Shown: positions 11,115-21,388 of the stretch, piece by piece | How the letters are laid out: every line of letters begins with the position of its first letter | Position numbering within the stretch: position 1 is the first letter of the stretch | Assembly: GCA_947174015.1 (NCBI GenBank) | Contig: CAMWHJ010000010.1 | Span: 1-63,591 of the forward strand | DNA from: an uncultured Lachnospiraceae bacterium | Lineage (GTDB): Bacteria; Bacillota; Clostridia; Lachnospirales; Lachnospiraceae | Reading direction: 5' to 3' | DNA: 63,591 nucleotides | The notes under the pieces: model-generated | What the model was told of the DNA's origin: nothing | What the model saw: the letters and a program-made list of their open reading frames with translations, nothing else | Databases searched by the model: none | Translations under genes and position numbers: made by a program

Positions 11115-12133
11115 TGTCGTTTACAAGAATTTCAAAAGAAGCTGAGGATGTCTTAATGGAAATATTGGAACATGAACATGACAGTGATTACTGGAAAATT
11201 CGTTTTGATAGATTGTCAAATCGTGATGATATTGTGTTGAGGGGATGTTTTAAAGAATTACGAGAAGGTGAACTTATCAATGTCGAATACGCAGATAACT
11301 ATCCGTATCTGATAACTATACTAAAAGATGGTTATTTGTATGAAAAGCATTTGGAAGAGGAGAAGGATGCTGAACGGACTCCGTTTGAAAGGGAACTTAA
11401 TGAACTTCTTAAACGTGCAAAAGATATCAAAGCACCAATTAATACTGCTCCACAAAATATGAGTAGAGATGAATATAATAAGCCTAGTGAAATATGGATG
11501 AATGATGTGCAGATTTTTTATGAAAATTATCTTAAAGATCATGCGTTGGGAGATAGGATAAGAACGTTATTATTCCATAGGGGATTAGGTGCTTATGGGG
11601 AATTAGTGGCAGCACTTACAAGTGTAAGTAAGGATAGGAAATTTATTGATAAAATAAATGGAGTGCAAGAAGTTTTAGTGCCTAAATATCAGGCAAACGC
11701 AATACCGGAATATGATGTGTTTATATCCCATGCCAATAGAGATAAGGAGGAACTGGTAGAAGATTTATATAAATCTTTAGATAAGTTGGGAATACAAATA
11801 TTTTATGATAAAGAATCTATTGAATGGGGAGATAATTGGAAAGATAAAATATTGAGTGGTGTTAAAAAGGCTGAATTTGCTATTATTGTCATATCAGAAA
11901 ACTTTTTTGGTAGAGAATGGACAGAAAGAGAACTTAAAGAGCTATTATCGAGACAGAACAGAAATGGACAAAAGCTAATACTTCCCATACTCAAAAATAT
12001 AACACTAAAGCAATTGCAGCAGGAATATCCGTCAGTGGCAGATATTCAGGCAATAGATTCTAAAAATTATTCTACTGATGAAATGGCTTTAATGTTTGCA
12101 AAACAACTAATAAAAAGATTGAAGATTGGATGA
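11114..12133 (+). CDS. TIR-domain protein inside the restriction operon
   Basis: A 339-aa protein. Residues 1-75 look like a winged helix (RFDRLSNRDDIVLRGCFKELREGELI), residues 80-200 are a helical linker and residues 203-339 form a TIR domain: YDVFISHANRDKEE, then IFYDKESIEWGDNWKDKI, then SENFFGREWTERELKELL, whose Glu in the WTxxEL context is the usual NADase residue. TIR domains of defence systems degrade NAD or make signal nucleotides after infection is sensed. It sits between hsdS and hsdR, overlapping hsdS, with AAGGAGG before ATG 11114, so it is co-expressed with the restriction enzyme. I infer a back-up abortive role. Confidence 0.88.
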   Translation: MSFTRISKEAEDVLMEILEHEHDSDYWKIRFDRLSNRDDIVLRGCFKELREGELINVEYADNYPYLITILKDGYLYEKHLEEEKDAERTPFERELNELLKRAKDIKAPINTAPQNMSRDEYNKPSEIWMNDVQIFYENYLKDHALGDRIRTLLFHRGLGAYGELVAALTSVSKDRKFIDKINGVQEVLVPKYQANAIPEYDVFISHANRDKEELVEDLYKSLDKLGIQIFYDKESIEWGDNWKDKILSGVKKAEFAIIVISENFFGREWTERELKELLSRQNRNGQKLILPILKNITLKQLQQEYPSVADIQAIDSKNYSTDEMALMFAKQLIKRLKIG

Positions 12134-12157
12134 AAGTGTTTGAGGAGGATACGATAA

Positions 12158-15100
12158 ATGCTAAATGATGTGTTATCCGAAAAAGAATATCAGAAATACA
12201 TATTGGATCGACTTTCTGAAAATGGATATGAAATAAAGCCAGCCTCTGGTTATGACCGCCTTTTTGCGATAGACAGGGAGGCACTGTTTCGATTTCTAAA
12301 TACAACACAACCTGATGAAATGGATGCACTTAGGAAGGTTTATAAGTCGGATTTAGAAAACACGATTATTGGTGTTATCAATACTGAAGAAACGAAAGCA
12401 AGGGGAAGCAGACTGGATGTATTAAAGCATGGGATAGAAATTGCAAATCACAAGCTGGAGCTTATGTATACAAAACCGGCAACAACTTTTAATCCTGCGC
12501 TGAACAAACTATATGAGCAGAATATATTTTCCGTATCCGAGGAGGTCTGGGCGAGTGATCATGAAAGAATAGACCTTGTAATCTTTTTAAATGGTTTGGC
12601 AATCATGACTTTTGAATTGAAATGTAATGCAGCGGGGCAGTCATATCAGGATGCAATCTATCAGTATCGTATGCAGCGTGATCCGAAGACAAGGCTTTTC
12701 AGATGGAAAGCCGGGGCATTAGTAGATTTTGCAATGGATTTGGAACAGGTCTATATGACTACAAAACTGGACGGGGAATCTACATTCTTTCTTCCTTTTA
12801 ACATGGGAAAGGGAGAAGGGATTGATACAGGAGCAGGGAATCCGATTTATAAAGATAAATACAGCGTGTACTATATGTGGGAAGACATTCTGCAAAAAGA
12901 CACGCTAATTGAGATACTTGGGAAATTTATGTTTATTGAGGTCAAGGAAAAGAAAGATCCTGTGACGGATAAGAAGAAACGCTCTGAAACGGTTATTTTT
13001 CCCAGATATCACCAGTTAGATGTCATTAGGAAGACTTTGGCAGAAGTCGTGACAACAGGTTCTAGCCAGAACTATCTGATACAGCACTCTGCTGGTTCCG
13101 GTAAGACTAATTCGATTGCGTGGCTGGCACACAGACTGGCATCTTTGCACGATAAAGAGAACAAAATCATTTTTGATAATATCATTATTTGTACAGACAG
13201 GGTTGTTGTGGACAGGCAGCTACAGCAGGCAGTAATGGGAATTGAACATAAAGCAGGGATGATTCGGGTAATGGATGAAAAGTGCAATTCCAATGACCTT
13301 GCACTTGCCATTCAGGGAAATACTAAAATTATTGCTACCACAATACAGAAATTTCCATATATTGTTGACAGCGTAAAAGGACTGAAAAATAAAAGATTTG
13401 CGGTTATTATAGATGAGGCTCATTCGTCCACCGCAGGTAAGAATATGGCAGCGGTGACAATGACGCTCGGAAACGGGGATGAATTAGTATATGATACGGA
13501 AGATATGATTGTTGATCAGATTTCCAAGCAGGGAAAGCAGGCGAATGTTTCCATGTTTGCTTTTACTGCAACACCAAAACCTACAACGATACAGCTTTTC
13601 GGACGTGAGAACACAAATGGACAGAAAGAGGCATTTCATTTTTATACAATGAAGCAGGCAATAGAAGAAGGCTTTATTCTGGACGTGTTGGATAATTACT
13701 TGAATTACAAAACTTTTTATGAATTAAATAAGGAAATCGAGGAAGATCCTAAGTTACAGACAAATGCTGCTAAAAGGCAGATTGCCCGGTTTGTCGAATT
13801 GCATGACGTGAATATAGCACAACGTATAGAGGTTATTATTGAGCATTTTAGAACATCAGTGAAAGATGAATTGGGCGGTCATGCAAAAGCAATGGTGGTA
13901 ACGAATGGGCGGGAGAGTGCGGTTAAATACAGAAAGGCATTTGAGGAATATATTAACAAAAAAGGATACGGAGATATTCATGCGCTGGTAGCATTCTCTG
14001 GAAAGGTGACACTGGAAGATAAAGAATATACAGAAGCAGGAATGAATGGCATATCAGAGAAGAATCTTCCTGCCGAGTTTGACAAGGACGATTATCAGGT
14101 GCTTTTGGTTGCCGACAAATACCAGACAGGCTTTGATCAGCCGAAACTGTGTGCTATGTATATTTTGAAAAAGCTACATGGTGTGACTGCTGTACAGACA
14201 CTCTCCAGACTAAACCGTATCTGTCCGCCTTATGAGAAGAAGACATTTGTGTTGGATTTCGTCAATAAATATGAAGACATAGTGGCGGCTTTTTCAAAAT
14301 ATTACACAAAAACAGTTCTTTCTAATTCGGTTACGCCTCGTGCAATTTATGATATTGAAGCTAAAATAGATGGGTATTTTTTCTTAGATCCCACTGATGT
14401 GGAGTCTTTCAATAAGGTATTGTATGAATCTGCACACACTGCAAAGGATAAAAAGCAGATGACATTTTACTTACAGAAAGCGAAGTGTGTAATTGATGGT
14501 TTTGCGGATGATAAAAGAGCACAGGTGGCATTAGATATCAGGCATTTTATCAGGTTTTATGAATTTTTATTACAGGCTTCCTGTTTTGAGGATGTGGAAT
14601 TGCACAAGAAATATAATTTTTTGTCATATTTGATAGCGTACATTAGGATTAATCATGGCGGAGCAGGCTATAATCTTGATGGCATGATTAAAGCATCCGG
14701 ATTTTTTCAGAAAAAGGGGGAGGAACACAAGAAAGGCAATATAACTGCAAGCCCTGTGTTAAAGCTGCCTATGGCGTATGATATTGTATTAACTCCTGCC
14801 AAGGAAGAGCGCCTTTCACAGATTATCAGAGAGATAAACAGCAGGACGGGCAAACAATATGACAATGATGTTGCAATCAAAGCAGCATTGCAAATTCGGG
14901 ATATTATGAAAAAGTCCGAAGAACTGAAGACCAGTGCAAAGAATAACTCGGAGCAGGATTTTGAATTTGCGTATTTTGACCATGTTGATGATGCGCTGAT
15001 AGATGGTCTGGAGCAAAATCAGGATTTCTTTACCCTGCTTTTGCAGAATGATGAAATTAAGCGTGAAGTGCTGGGGCTGTTTTTGAGTGATACTTATCAT

Positions 15101-15211
15101 AGTTTGCGGAATGGTGAAGAAGCGGGAAGTGGGATTGTATATCAGTATGAGAATCCCGAACCGATGATGGTTGCGGAAGAGCCTGTGTATTATGGCAAGA
15201 AGGATAAATAA
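12158..15211 (+). CDS. hsdR: Type I restriction endonuclease/translocase subunit
   Basis: A 1,017-aa protein. N-terminal nuclease with D..ExK (DLVIFLNGLAIMTFELK, about residue 142-158), then SF2 helicase motifs: Walker A HSAGSGKTNS at about residue 308, DEAH (VIIDEAHSS), FTATPKPT (motif III), and YQTGFDQPKL with SRLNRI (motifs V-VI). It translocates DNA and cleaves it when the HsdM-HsdS site is unmodified. It is the last gene of the four-gene restriction operon; ATG 12158 follows GAGGAGG. Confidence 0.96.
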   Translation: MLNDVLSEKEYQKYILDRLSENGYEIKPASGYDRLFAIDREALFRFLNTTQPDEMDALRKVYKSDLENTIIGVINTEETKARGSRLDVLKHGIEIANHKLELMYTKPATTFNPALNKLYEQNIFSVSEEVWASDHERIDLVIFLNGLAIMTFELKCNAAGQSYQDAIYQYRMQRDPKTRLFRWKAGALVDFAMDLEQVYMTTKLDGESTFFLPFNMGKGEGIDTGAGNPIYKDKYSVYYMWEDILQKDTLIEILGKFMFIEVKEKKDPVTDKKKRSETVIFPRYHQLDVIRKTLAEVVTTGSSQNYLIQHSAGSGKTNSIAWLAHRLASLHDKENKIIFDNIIICTDRVVVDRQLQQAVMGIEHKAGMIRVMDEKCNSNDLALAIQGNTKIIATTIQKFPYIVDSVKGLKNKRFAVIIDEAHSSTAGKNMAAVTMTLGNGDELVYDTEDMIVDQISKQGKQANVSMFAFTATPKPTTIQLFGRENTNGQKEAFHFYTMKQAIEEGFILDVLDNYLNYKTFYELNKEIEEDPKLQTNAAKRQIARFVELHDVNIAQRIEVIIEHFRTSVKDELGGHAKAMVVTNGRESAVKYRKAFEEYINKKGYGDIHALVAFSGKVTLEDKEYTEAGMNGISEKNLPAEFDKDDYQVLLVADKYQTGFDQPKLCAMYILKKLHGVTAVQTLSRLNRICPPYEKKTFVLDFVNKYEDIVAAFSKYYTKTVLSNSVTPRAIYDIEAKIDGYFFLDPTDVESFNKVLYESAHTAKDKKQMTFYLQKAKCVIDGFADDKRAQVALDIRHFIRFYEFLLQASCFEDVELHKKYNFLSYLIAYIRINHGGAGYNLDGMIKASGFFQKKGEEHKKGNITASPVLKLPMAYDIVLTPAKEERLSQIIREINSRTGKQYDNDVAIKAALQIRDIMKKSEELKTSAKNNSEQDFEFAYFDHVDDALIDGLEQNQDFFTLLLQNDEIKREVLGLFLSDTYHSLRNGEEAGSGIVYQYENPEPMMVAEEPVYYGKKDK

Positions 15212-15240
15212 GGCATAAAATGTCAAATGGAGGTGCGAAA

Positions 15241-16149
15241 GTGAACATTTCATTAGAAAATACAGATTTTCTAAATTCGTTTGATTTGTTATTGGAGACA
15301 ACAATTGATAAATATCAACGAGACAGATTGAATTTATATGCATTAAAAATTAATGCAAATGAATTTAACTATACTAATCTGCAAGAGCAGTTGGTAGATC
15401 CAATGATAGATTATGCTGTTTCTCGTGAAATTAAAAAGCAATATTCTAATAGACCAGGCGCATTATCAAAAAAGGCAAGAAAAAAATTTAAAGAGTATTC
15501 GAAGAATGATGGAGAGTTAGGGGAATTGCTGTTGTTTTGTTTCTTGGAGGCGCATCTTAAGGCACCCAAAATATTGAGTAAGTTGGAATTAAAGACATCA
15601 ACAAAATTGTACGTAAATGGGGCAGATGGAGTACATTTTCTAGAACTTGAAGATGGAAACTATCAGTTGATTTTTGGCGAATCCAAGATGTATAAGGAGA
15701 TAAAATCAGCTTTTGATAAAGCATTGAAATCATTATATGAGTTTAAAAACGAAATTAATGAGAACGGAGATTCAAAAAGTGGCATAAATTATGAAAAATC
15801 GTTAATCAGTGACAATCTTGCTAAAGAAACATTTAGCGATGATGAAAAGAAGTTTTTAAGGGCTTTAATATATCCATGTGAAAATCAAAACTTTTATGTT
15901 GATGATGCGTTTGGTATATTTGTGGGTTTTGAAATAGAAGTAAACGAAGATGAAAGGTGTTTGCCGAATTCTCAGTTCAGGAATTTAATACATCAAAGGA
16001 TAGTTGAAGAAGTAAAAGGCTGTATTGAAGATATTGGCAAGAAAATAAAAGATTATGGTTTGCAAGGTCATGATTTTTATGTATATGTAGTTCCTTTTAC
16101 GGATATTGATAGTAATAGGAAAGAAATACTAAAGGAAGTGATATCATGA
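15241..16149 (+). CDS. hamA: Hachiman defence nuclease HamA (DUF1837)
   Basis: About 302 aa. The GTG at 15241 has GGAGG 7 nt upstream; ATG 15220 in the same frame has none. A PD-(D/E)xK nuclease pattern is visible: Glu in GELGELLLFCFLE, Asp in NGADGVHF and ExK in IFGESKMYK, over about residues 87-145. This matches the DUF1837 family, the HamA effector of Hachiman (also AbpA). The stop overlaps the hamB start (TCATGA), as expected for a two-gene unit. In characterised Hachiman, HamA is held by HamB and released to cut DNA when damage is sensed. Confidence 0.8.
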   Translation: MNISLENTDFLNSFDLLLETTIDKYQRDRLNLYALKINANEFNYTNLQEQLVDPMIDYAVSREIKKQYSNRPGALSKKARKKFKEYSKNDGELGELLLFCFLEAHLKAPKILSKLELKTSTKLYVNGADGVHFLELEDGNYQLIFGESKMYKEIKSAFDKALKSLYEFKNEINENGDSKSGINYEKSLISDNLAKETFSDDEKKFLRALIYPCENQNFYVDDAFGIFVGFEIEVNEDERCLPNSQFRNLIHQRIVEEVKGCIEDIGKKIKDYGLQGHDFYVYVVPFTDIDSNRKEILKEVIS

Positions 16150-18701
16150 GGTTTATACAAGAATTGGCCAACAGTGCATTGGAAGATGAATATTTGCAAA
16201 AACTTATTGAGAAAGCGGAACACATTTATGGATTGAAATTTTTGCAAAAGTCTATGGATAGTGTACTTACAGAAAAAGAATATCTTGATATCATGAGATT
16301 TGCAGATATATTGAGTAGAGATATGAATTGTGAAGGAAGAAATCTGGCTTATAAGATTATTAGTATTCTATATCCTTTTTATAAAGAAGATAAATATTAT
16401 AAATTTATATCTAATAGTGTGATGACTAAGTTGGGGAATTTTCCATCATTAGGTTTGATTATGGAAAGTGATGATGCTAAACACTATGATACAACAGAAT
16501 TGGTATTGGATAAGCAACTTAAAGAAGTATATCAAAAGGTACCGGGAACAGAAAAGATATTTACAGATGCCCAGTATCGGTTATTTGAGGCAATTAAGGA
16601 TAGTAATCATTTTAGTTTTTCGGGACCAACCTCTTTTGGGAAATCGTTTATAATGGATGCATTTATTAATTATATTATCGATGAGAAACATGGTGTGGAT
16701 AATATAATTGTGCTTGTTCCCACGCGAGCATTGATTAATCAAGTATCAAAACGTTTGAAAGCAGAAATAAAGCATGAAAATTATAGAATCATGACACATC
16801 CTGTTGTGCCTGCGTTATATAAAAAGGATAATGCAAAGTATGTGTTTGTATTTACACCGGAAAGAATGATAGCTTATTTGTCTGAGAAAAATAATCCATT
16901 GATTAGTTATTTGTTTATAGATGAGGCGCAGAAGATTATTGCTAAAAAAGATTCAAGAGCACCGCTGTATTATCAAGCAATATCTATAGCGGAGAGAAAA
17001 AGTATCAAGTTGTTCTTTGCTTCACCTAATATTCCGAATAGTGATATATTTTTGAAATTATTTGATAAAAGTACAGATGAATGTATGGTAATAAAAGAAG
17101 CACCTGTTTCACAAAATAGATTCTTTATTGATTTTGTGGAGAGAAAAGAAAAAATGTTTACTGAGAGTGGAAAAGATGATATTTTTAAAGCCTTTGGAAA
17201 TTATAATAATTTAAACGAACTATTACTACAAATAGGAAAAAGGAAAAAGAATATTGTATATTGCAATAGTGTTGAAGATACAATAAATTTCGCACTGAAT
17301 TTTTCAAGAGAGTTGACAGAGGAGAGAAAGGATCAAAGGATAGAAGAAATAATAAAGCTTATACAAGAGTATTTACATAAAGATTATTATTTGATTGACT
17401 GCTTAAAAAAAGGAGTTGCGTTTCATTTTGGAAAGCTTCCACAAAGGATTAGGGAGAGGGTAGAAGAGTTATATGAGCAAAAGGCAATAGATTATATGTT
17501 TTGTACTTCAACACTTTTGGAAGGAGTCAATTTGCCAGCTCAAAACATTTTTATTTTAAATAATACAATTGGACTCAGAAAATTTACAGATGTGGATTTT
17601 TGGAATCTAGCGGGAAGAGCAGGTCGATTAAGTAAAGAGTTATCAGGAAACATAATTTGTGTTCGTTTAGATGGTAATAAGTGGAAGGTGAAAGGGAATG
17701 ATATGGAAATGATTCGAACGAAAGTAATTAATCCTGTTTCTCCTACTATTCTAAAAGGAGAAGATAACTTTTATAAAAATATAGAGAATTTCTTATTAGG
17801 AAAAAACTTTACTAAAAAGAGTGTAACTAAGGATGAAGCGGAGACTTGGAATCATTATGCCAATATTGTATATTATCAGGAAATTGCCAAGGCGGATTCA
17901 CTGTTAAAAAGCAATTTTATGAAGAAAAATCACAAGACTGCCAGAAAAGTACTTGAATATATTGAAAAAAGTAATGTTGTACCAGAAAACATTTTAGAGC
18001 AAAGCACAAATATTAAACCACTATATCAAAATGAAATATGGAAGGGTTTGGAAGCATCACAAGAGGCTTTCCCTGAAGAAATAACGACACAAAGTTGTTA
18101 TGATGCTTTGGTTATGATGTACAAAAATTATAAATGGAATATTGAGGAATCAAAAGGAAGAAATCCCTTAGTGAGAGATGCGGAACAATTAAAATATTAC
18201 GCAGTATTAATGTACACATGGATGTCGTCGAAGCCATTAAGTTTGATAATAGGAAATATGATAAATTATTACAAGAGAAAGGGCAGTATTTGGCATAGGA
18301 ACGAGAGTATTCCTTTTGCATATACAAACAAAGAACATATTAATTGGGTAATAAATGATTTAATAGCTGATATTGATAATGCATTAAGGTTTAAAATAAA
18401 GAATTATTTTTCGAATTACTATTTGCTTGTTTCAGGTAAAAATAGTGTAGAAGTAGCGGGTGCGGATTGGTCAGAATTTTTAGAGTATGGAACAACAAAT
18501 AAGACTATAATTGATTTGCAGAATGTAGGTTTTCCAAGACATATTGCTATGTTGATTAAAGAAAATTTTGAAGAGGTATTGGTATATGATGAGAATGAAT
18601 TGGTAGATATTAATATTGAAAAGTTGTTAGATTTACTTCTTAAGGATAATCATAAGCAAGAATATCAAGAAATACTAGAGGTACTAGGAATTAGCCGATA
18701 A
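16146..18701 (+). CDS. hamB: Hachiman helicase HamB
   Basis: An 851-aa SF2 helicase: Q-motif region YRLFEAI, Walker A FSGPTSFGKS at about residue 160, PTRALINQV (Ia), FIDEAQK (motif II), FASPNIPN (III), FCTSTLLEGVNLPA (V) and NLAGRAGRL (VI). The order and the motif V-VI wording are those of Ski2-like helicases, which fits HamB/AbpB. The C-terminal 330 aa are not recognised. Position directly after hamA supports the assignment more than the helicase motifs alone. Confidence 0.8.
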   Translation: MRFIQELANSALEDEYLQKLIEKAEHIYGLKFLQKSMDSVLTEKEYLDIMRFADILSRDMNCEGRNLAYKIISILYPFYKEDKYYKFISNSVMTKLGNFPSLGLIMESDDAKHYDTTELVLDKQLKEVYQKVPGTEKIFTDAQYRLFEAIKDSNHFSFSGPTSFGKSFIMDAFINYIIDEKHGVDNIIVLVPTRALINQVSKRLKAEIKHENYRIMTHPVVPALYKKDNAKYVFVFTPERMIAYLSEKNNPLISYLFIDEAQKIIAKKDSRAPLYYQAISIAERKSIKLFFASPNIPNSDIFLKLFDKSTDECMVIKEAPVSQNRFFIDFVERKEKMFTESGKDDIFKAFGNYNNLNELLLQIGKRKKNIVYCNSVEDTINFALNFSRELTEERKDQRIEEIIKLIQEYLHKDYYLIDCLKKGVAFHFGKLPQRIRERVEELYEQKAIDYMFCTSTLLEGVNLPAQNIFILNNTIGLRKFTDVDFWNLAGRAGRLSKELSGNIICVRLDGNKWKVKGNDMEMIRTKVINPVSPTILKGEDNFYKNIENFLLGKNFTKKSVTKDEAETWNHYANIVYYQEIAKADSLLKSNFMKKNHKTARKVLEYIEKSNVVPENILEQSTNIKPLYQNEIWKGLEASQEAFPEEITTQSCYDALVMMYKNYKWNIEESKGRNPLVRDAEQLKYYAVLMYTWMSSKPLSLIIGNMINYYKRKGSIWHRNESIPFAYTNKEHINWVINDLIADIDNALRFKIKNYFSNYYLLVSGKNSVEVAGADWSEFLEYGTTNKTIIDLQNVGFPRHIAMLIKENFEEVLVYDENELVDINIEKLLDLLLKDNHKQEYQEILEVLGISR

Positions 18702-18736
18702 ATATTTAAAATTACTGAATGATAAGAAAGATTTGC

Positions 18737-18759
18737 ATCTTGGTCAAAGTGACCAAGAT
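18737..18759. terminator. Hairpin after hamB
   Basis: ATCTTGGTCA and TGACCAAGAT form a perfect 10-bp stem with an AAG loop. There is no T-tract, so it may be a 3'-end stabiliser or Rho-type end rather than an intrinsic terminator. Confidence 0.45.
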
Positions 18760-18883
18760 AATAAACAAGATGTGAAGATGAGATTTTAGTAAAAATGGGG
18801 ATTGGAATCAAACTGTGTAGTATATAATTGAAGGATATGCTGAAAAATTCGTAAGATTAAAAGTAAAAGGGGAAAAGGAAGAT

Positions 18884-20626
18884 ATGGCAAAACAAGAAAC
18901 GCAATTTAGTGTATACAAGATTGATTTAGGGCAATTTATGTCTATTGGAGGAATGAAAGAAAGAACAGGGGGAGAAAGAGTTGTAGATATTATTAATTAT
19001 TTGATTATGGACATAAAAAAAGAAGTAACAAAAAAAGAGAATGCCGAATATGAAGATATAAATGTTAGTGATGTAAAGGGAATAGTATATAAAACAATTA
19101 ATGTTCCAGCATGGGATGGGATGATTTTTGGGTTGTTTAATAAAATGGATAAAGAAACTCCGTTCAAGATTGAGAATACAAATGTATCATATATACTCTT
19201 TTATGGAGTTAATGAAAACATTTATGCTATGACTGCTGGATATGGAAATCATCTGATAAAAAAGTATATTGAGAAGAGTTGGGGCTTATACTTAATGCCC
19301 AAATTATTAGGAGATGATGTTGGTGTAATAAAACAAGTTAAAGAAAATAACTTTTATGGAAACGCTCTTTCATTGAGCAAAGCAAATAGATACTCAACCA
19401 ATATAGTTTATGAAAAAAAGATGAGTTCGGTTTTTCGAGAACTATCTTTAGAAATTGATGATGTTGTTTTGACACAATTGGGATTTGGAGGAGAAAAAGA
19501 AACTAAGAAAAAGACCAATATTCAATTAAAGGATTCACTGAATGTTAGGCGCTCAATAAAAATTGACGAATTGAAAGATGCACTTAAACTAATATATGAG
19601 GTTGAGAAGAAGCCTGATATGTATTCAATGGGTTATTTCTTGAGTTCAAAAAAATTAGGTATCGCCAACAAGGAGTTGTTTTCAAAACTAATTGAAGATA
19701 TTGCGAATGGAACTATTGATAAAATATGCTTGATAGGTGACGATTATGCAAAATATTGTGTTGGAGCTTCTGAATATATAATTCGAGATGATAAGCAGGA
19801 TGAATATTTTACATCGGATAATCCTATTTCGTTTGAAGAAATCTTTCAACAAATAAAAGCGGATAAAAATTTATCAAAATCATTTTTGGAAAATATGTTA
19901 AGAAAATGGACAATCTCAACTAGTTCAATAAATGGAAAACCAATTTTATATCCAATATCATTATTTAATGCCTTGCAAGGATTTGTAGAATACGGAGAAA
20001 ATAAAATTCCTTGTTTTTTGATGCAAGGTGAATGGTACTGTTTTAATGATAGATATACAGAGCTGCTAGTCGCTGAATTTAAGAAGATAATTAAGAATGA
20101 CAAGACGAAAGTGCAACAATTAAAGAATACTTTTTTATTAAATGCAAAAGGTGACAATGAGGACAAATATAATGATTCTTTCTTTTGGAAAACAAATGTG
20201 ATAGTTGCACATAAGTCATTAACAGATGGATTTGAAGTTGCTGATTTAATATATTGGGACGATGATAATGTTTATCTCATGTGTAATAAAGCAAAGTTTA
20301 ATGGAGCTGGAAGCAGAGATTTGACTAATCAAATGTGGGCATCAGCTAATTATTTCCAAAGTAAGATGAATTCCTCTTTAAGAAATGAATTTTTAGAATT
20401 GTATTATAAGAGCATATCTAAAAGATATGAGGATAATAACTATACAGTTCCATTGACAAGAAGTGATTTTGTCAGTTTATTTAATAAGAAGGTATTTTTT
20501 GTGGCGGGTTACATGACAGGTTATTCTCTGCAAAGTAGATCCTTGTATGCGAAATACTTAACAATAGATTCATACAAAAAAATGAGTGATATGGGATATC
20601 AGTATATTTGCATGAATATAGGATGA
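18884..20626 (+). CDS. DUF6119 / TIGR04141-type sporadically distributed protein
   Basis: A 580-aa soluble protein. It resembles the TIGR04141 family (DUF6119): the region YILFYGVNENIYAMTAGYGNHLIKKYIEKSWGLYLM, about residues 100-135, and the late 'FEVADLIYWDDDNVYLMCNKAKF' segment, which in this family resembles a nuclease-like core (D...ExK replaced by CNK here). The biochemical role is unknown; the family occurs mostly in defence islands, as here. It has its own ribosome site (GGAAAAGGAAG) and lies 180 nt after hamB. Confidence 0.65.
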   Translation: MAKQETQFSVYKIDLGQFMSIGGMKERTGGERVVDIINYLIMDIKKEVTKKENAEYEDINVSDVKGIVYKTINVPAWDGMIFGLFNKMDKETPFKIENTNVSYILFYGVNENIYAMTAGYGNHLIKKYIEKSWGLYLMPKLLGDDVGVIKQVKENNFYGNALSLSKANRYSTNIVYEKKMSSVFRELSLEIDDVVLTQLGFGGEKETKKKTNIQLKDSLNVRRSIKIDELKDALKLIYEVEKKPDMYSMGYFLSSKKLGIANKELFSKLIEDIANGTIDKICLIGDDYAKYCVGASEYIIRDDKQDEYFTSDNPISFEEIFQQIKADKNLSKSFLENMLRKWTISTSSINGKPILYPISLFNALQGFVEYGENKIPCFLMQGEWYCFNDRYTELLVAEFKKIIKNDKTKVQQLKNTFLLNAKGDNEDKYNDSFFWKTNVIVAHKSLTDGFEVADLIYWDDDNVYLMCNKAKFNGAGSRDLTNQMWASANYFQSKMNSSLRNEFLELYYKSISKRYEDNNYTVPLTRSDFVSLFNKKVFFVAGYMTGYSLQSRSLYAKYLTIDSYKKMSDMGYQYICMNIG

Positions 20627-20698
20627 ATAAGAATATCATAGAAAATACAAATATTTATATAATCAAATAAAAGTAATTGCAAGATATGATAAGATGTT

Positions 20699-21287
20699 AT
20701 GGATAATGTTTTGCAGACTCATTGTGTAAAACCCAAAGAACTGAGAAGAACTTGTGAAATTGAAAATCTCGAACATGCGGGCGAGGGAGTTTCAGATGTG
20801 AAACTAGAATTTTGCAACACTATTCTTCCGGATGTTGATGCGGAAAACTTTTTATTTAAAGTGGCGAGATGGTCTTATCTTAAAAACAGCTGATGATGCA
20901 ATTGTATTGAATTATCTATATTGTCTTGATGTGGACAAAGAGGTCGATCAAATTACTATGGAACAGGTACCTGAATTTGTGAAAACAATTTTCTCAGATG
21001 ATTATCAAAGATTAGGTCGAGGAAGTGTTAATCAAAAGCAATTGCTAGAACAACACAGAACCCATATCATACAAAAAATAAGTGAGTATGGATCTTATGA
21101 TAATTTGGCTATATCTGCAATTAAGGAAGCAAGCCAGAGGGAACATATTCTAAAAAAATATATGCGGGTAGTATCTTTTCATAACCATGTATGCATGAAA
21201 AATAAACTACCGGAGTGTATGATTAAGTCTTGCAGTGACTGTGATATTCGATTTATGAGAATGAAGTTAAGAATTATTGAAGATTAG
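20699..21287 (+). pseudogene. Hypothetical protein, frameshifted
   Basis: Two open frames read as one protein: ATG 20699 runs to a stop at 20,891, and the +1 frame continues from about 20,870 to 21,287. The joint is in CTTAAAAACAGC; removing one A gives WSYLKTADDAIVLNYLYCLDV, which reads naturally. The combined product would be about 195 aa, with CIKSCSDCD-like cysteines near the end. I do not recognise the family. Its position inside the defence island suggests a related role, but nothing proves it. Confidence 0.5.
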
Positions 21288-21388
21288 TAGGTTTTTTGAT
21301 AGTGATGAGAAAACGATTAAGAAGATAAAATTATAACTGTAATGAGGCGAATCTAAAGAGTGTAGTGAAAAAGAATGGAGTGTAGAAC

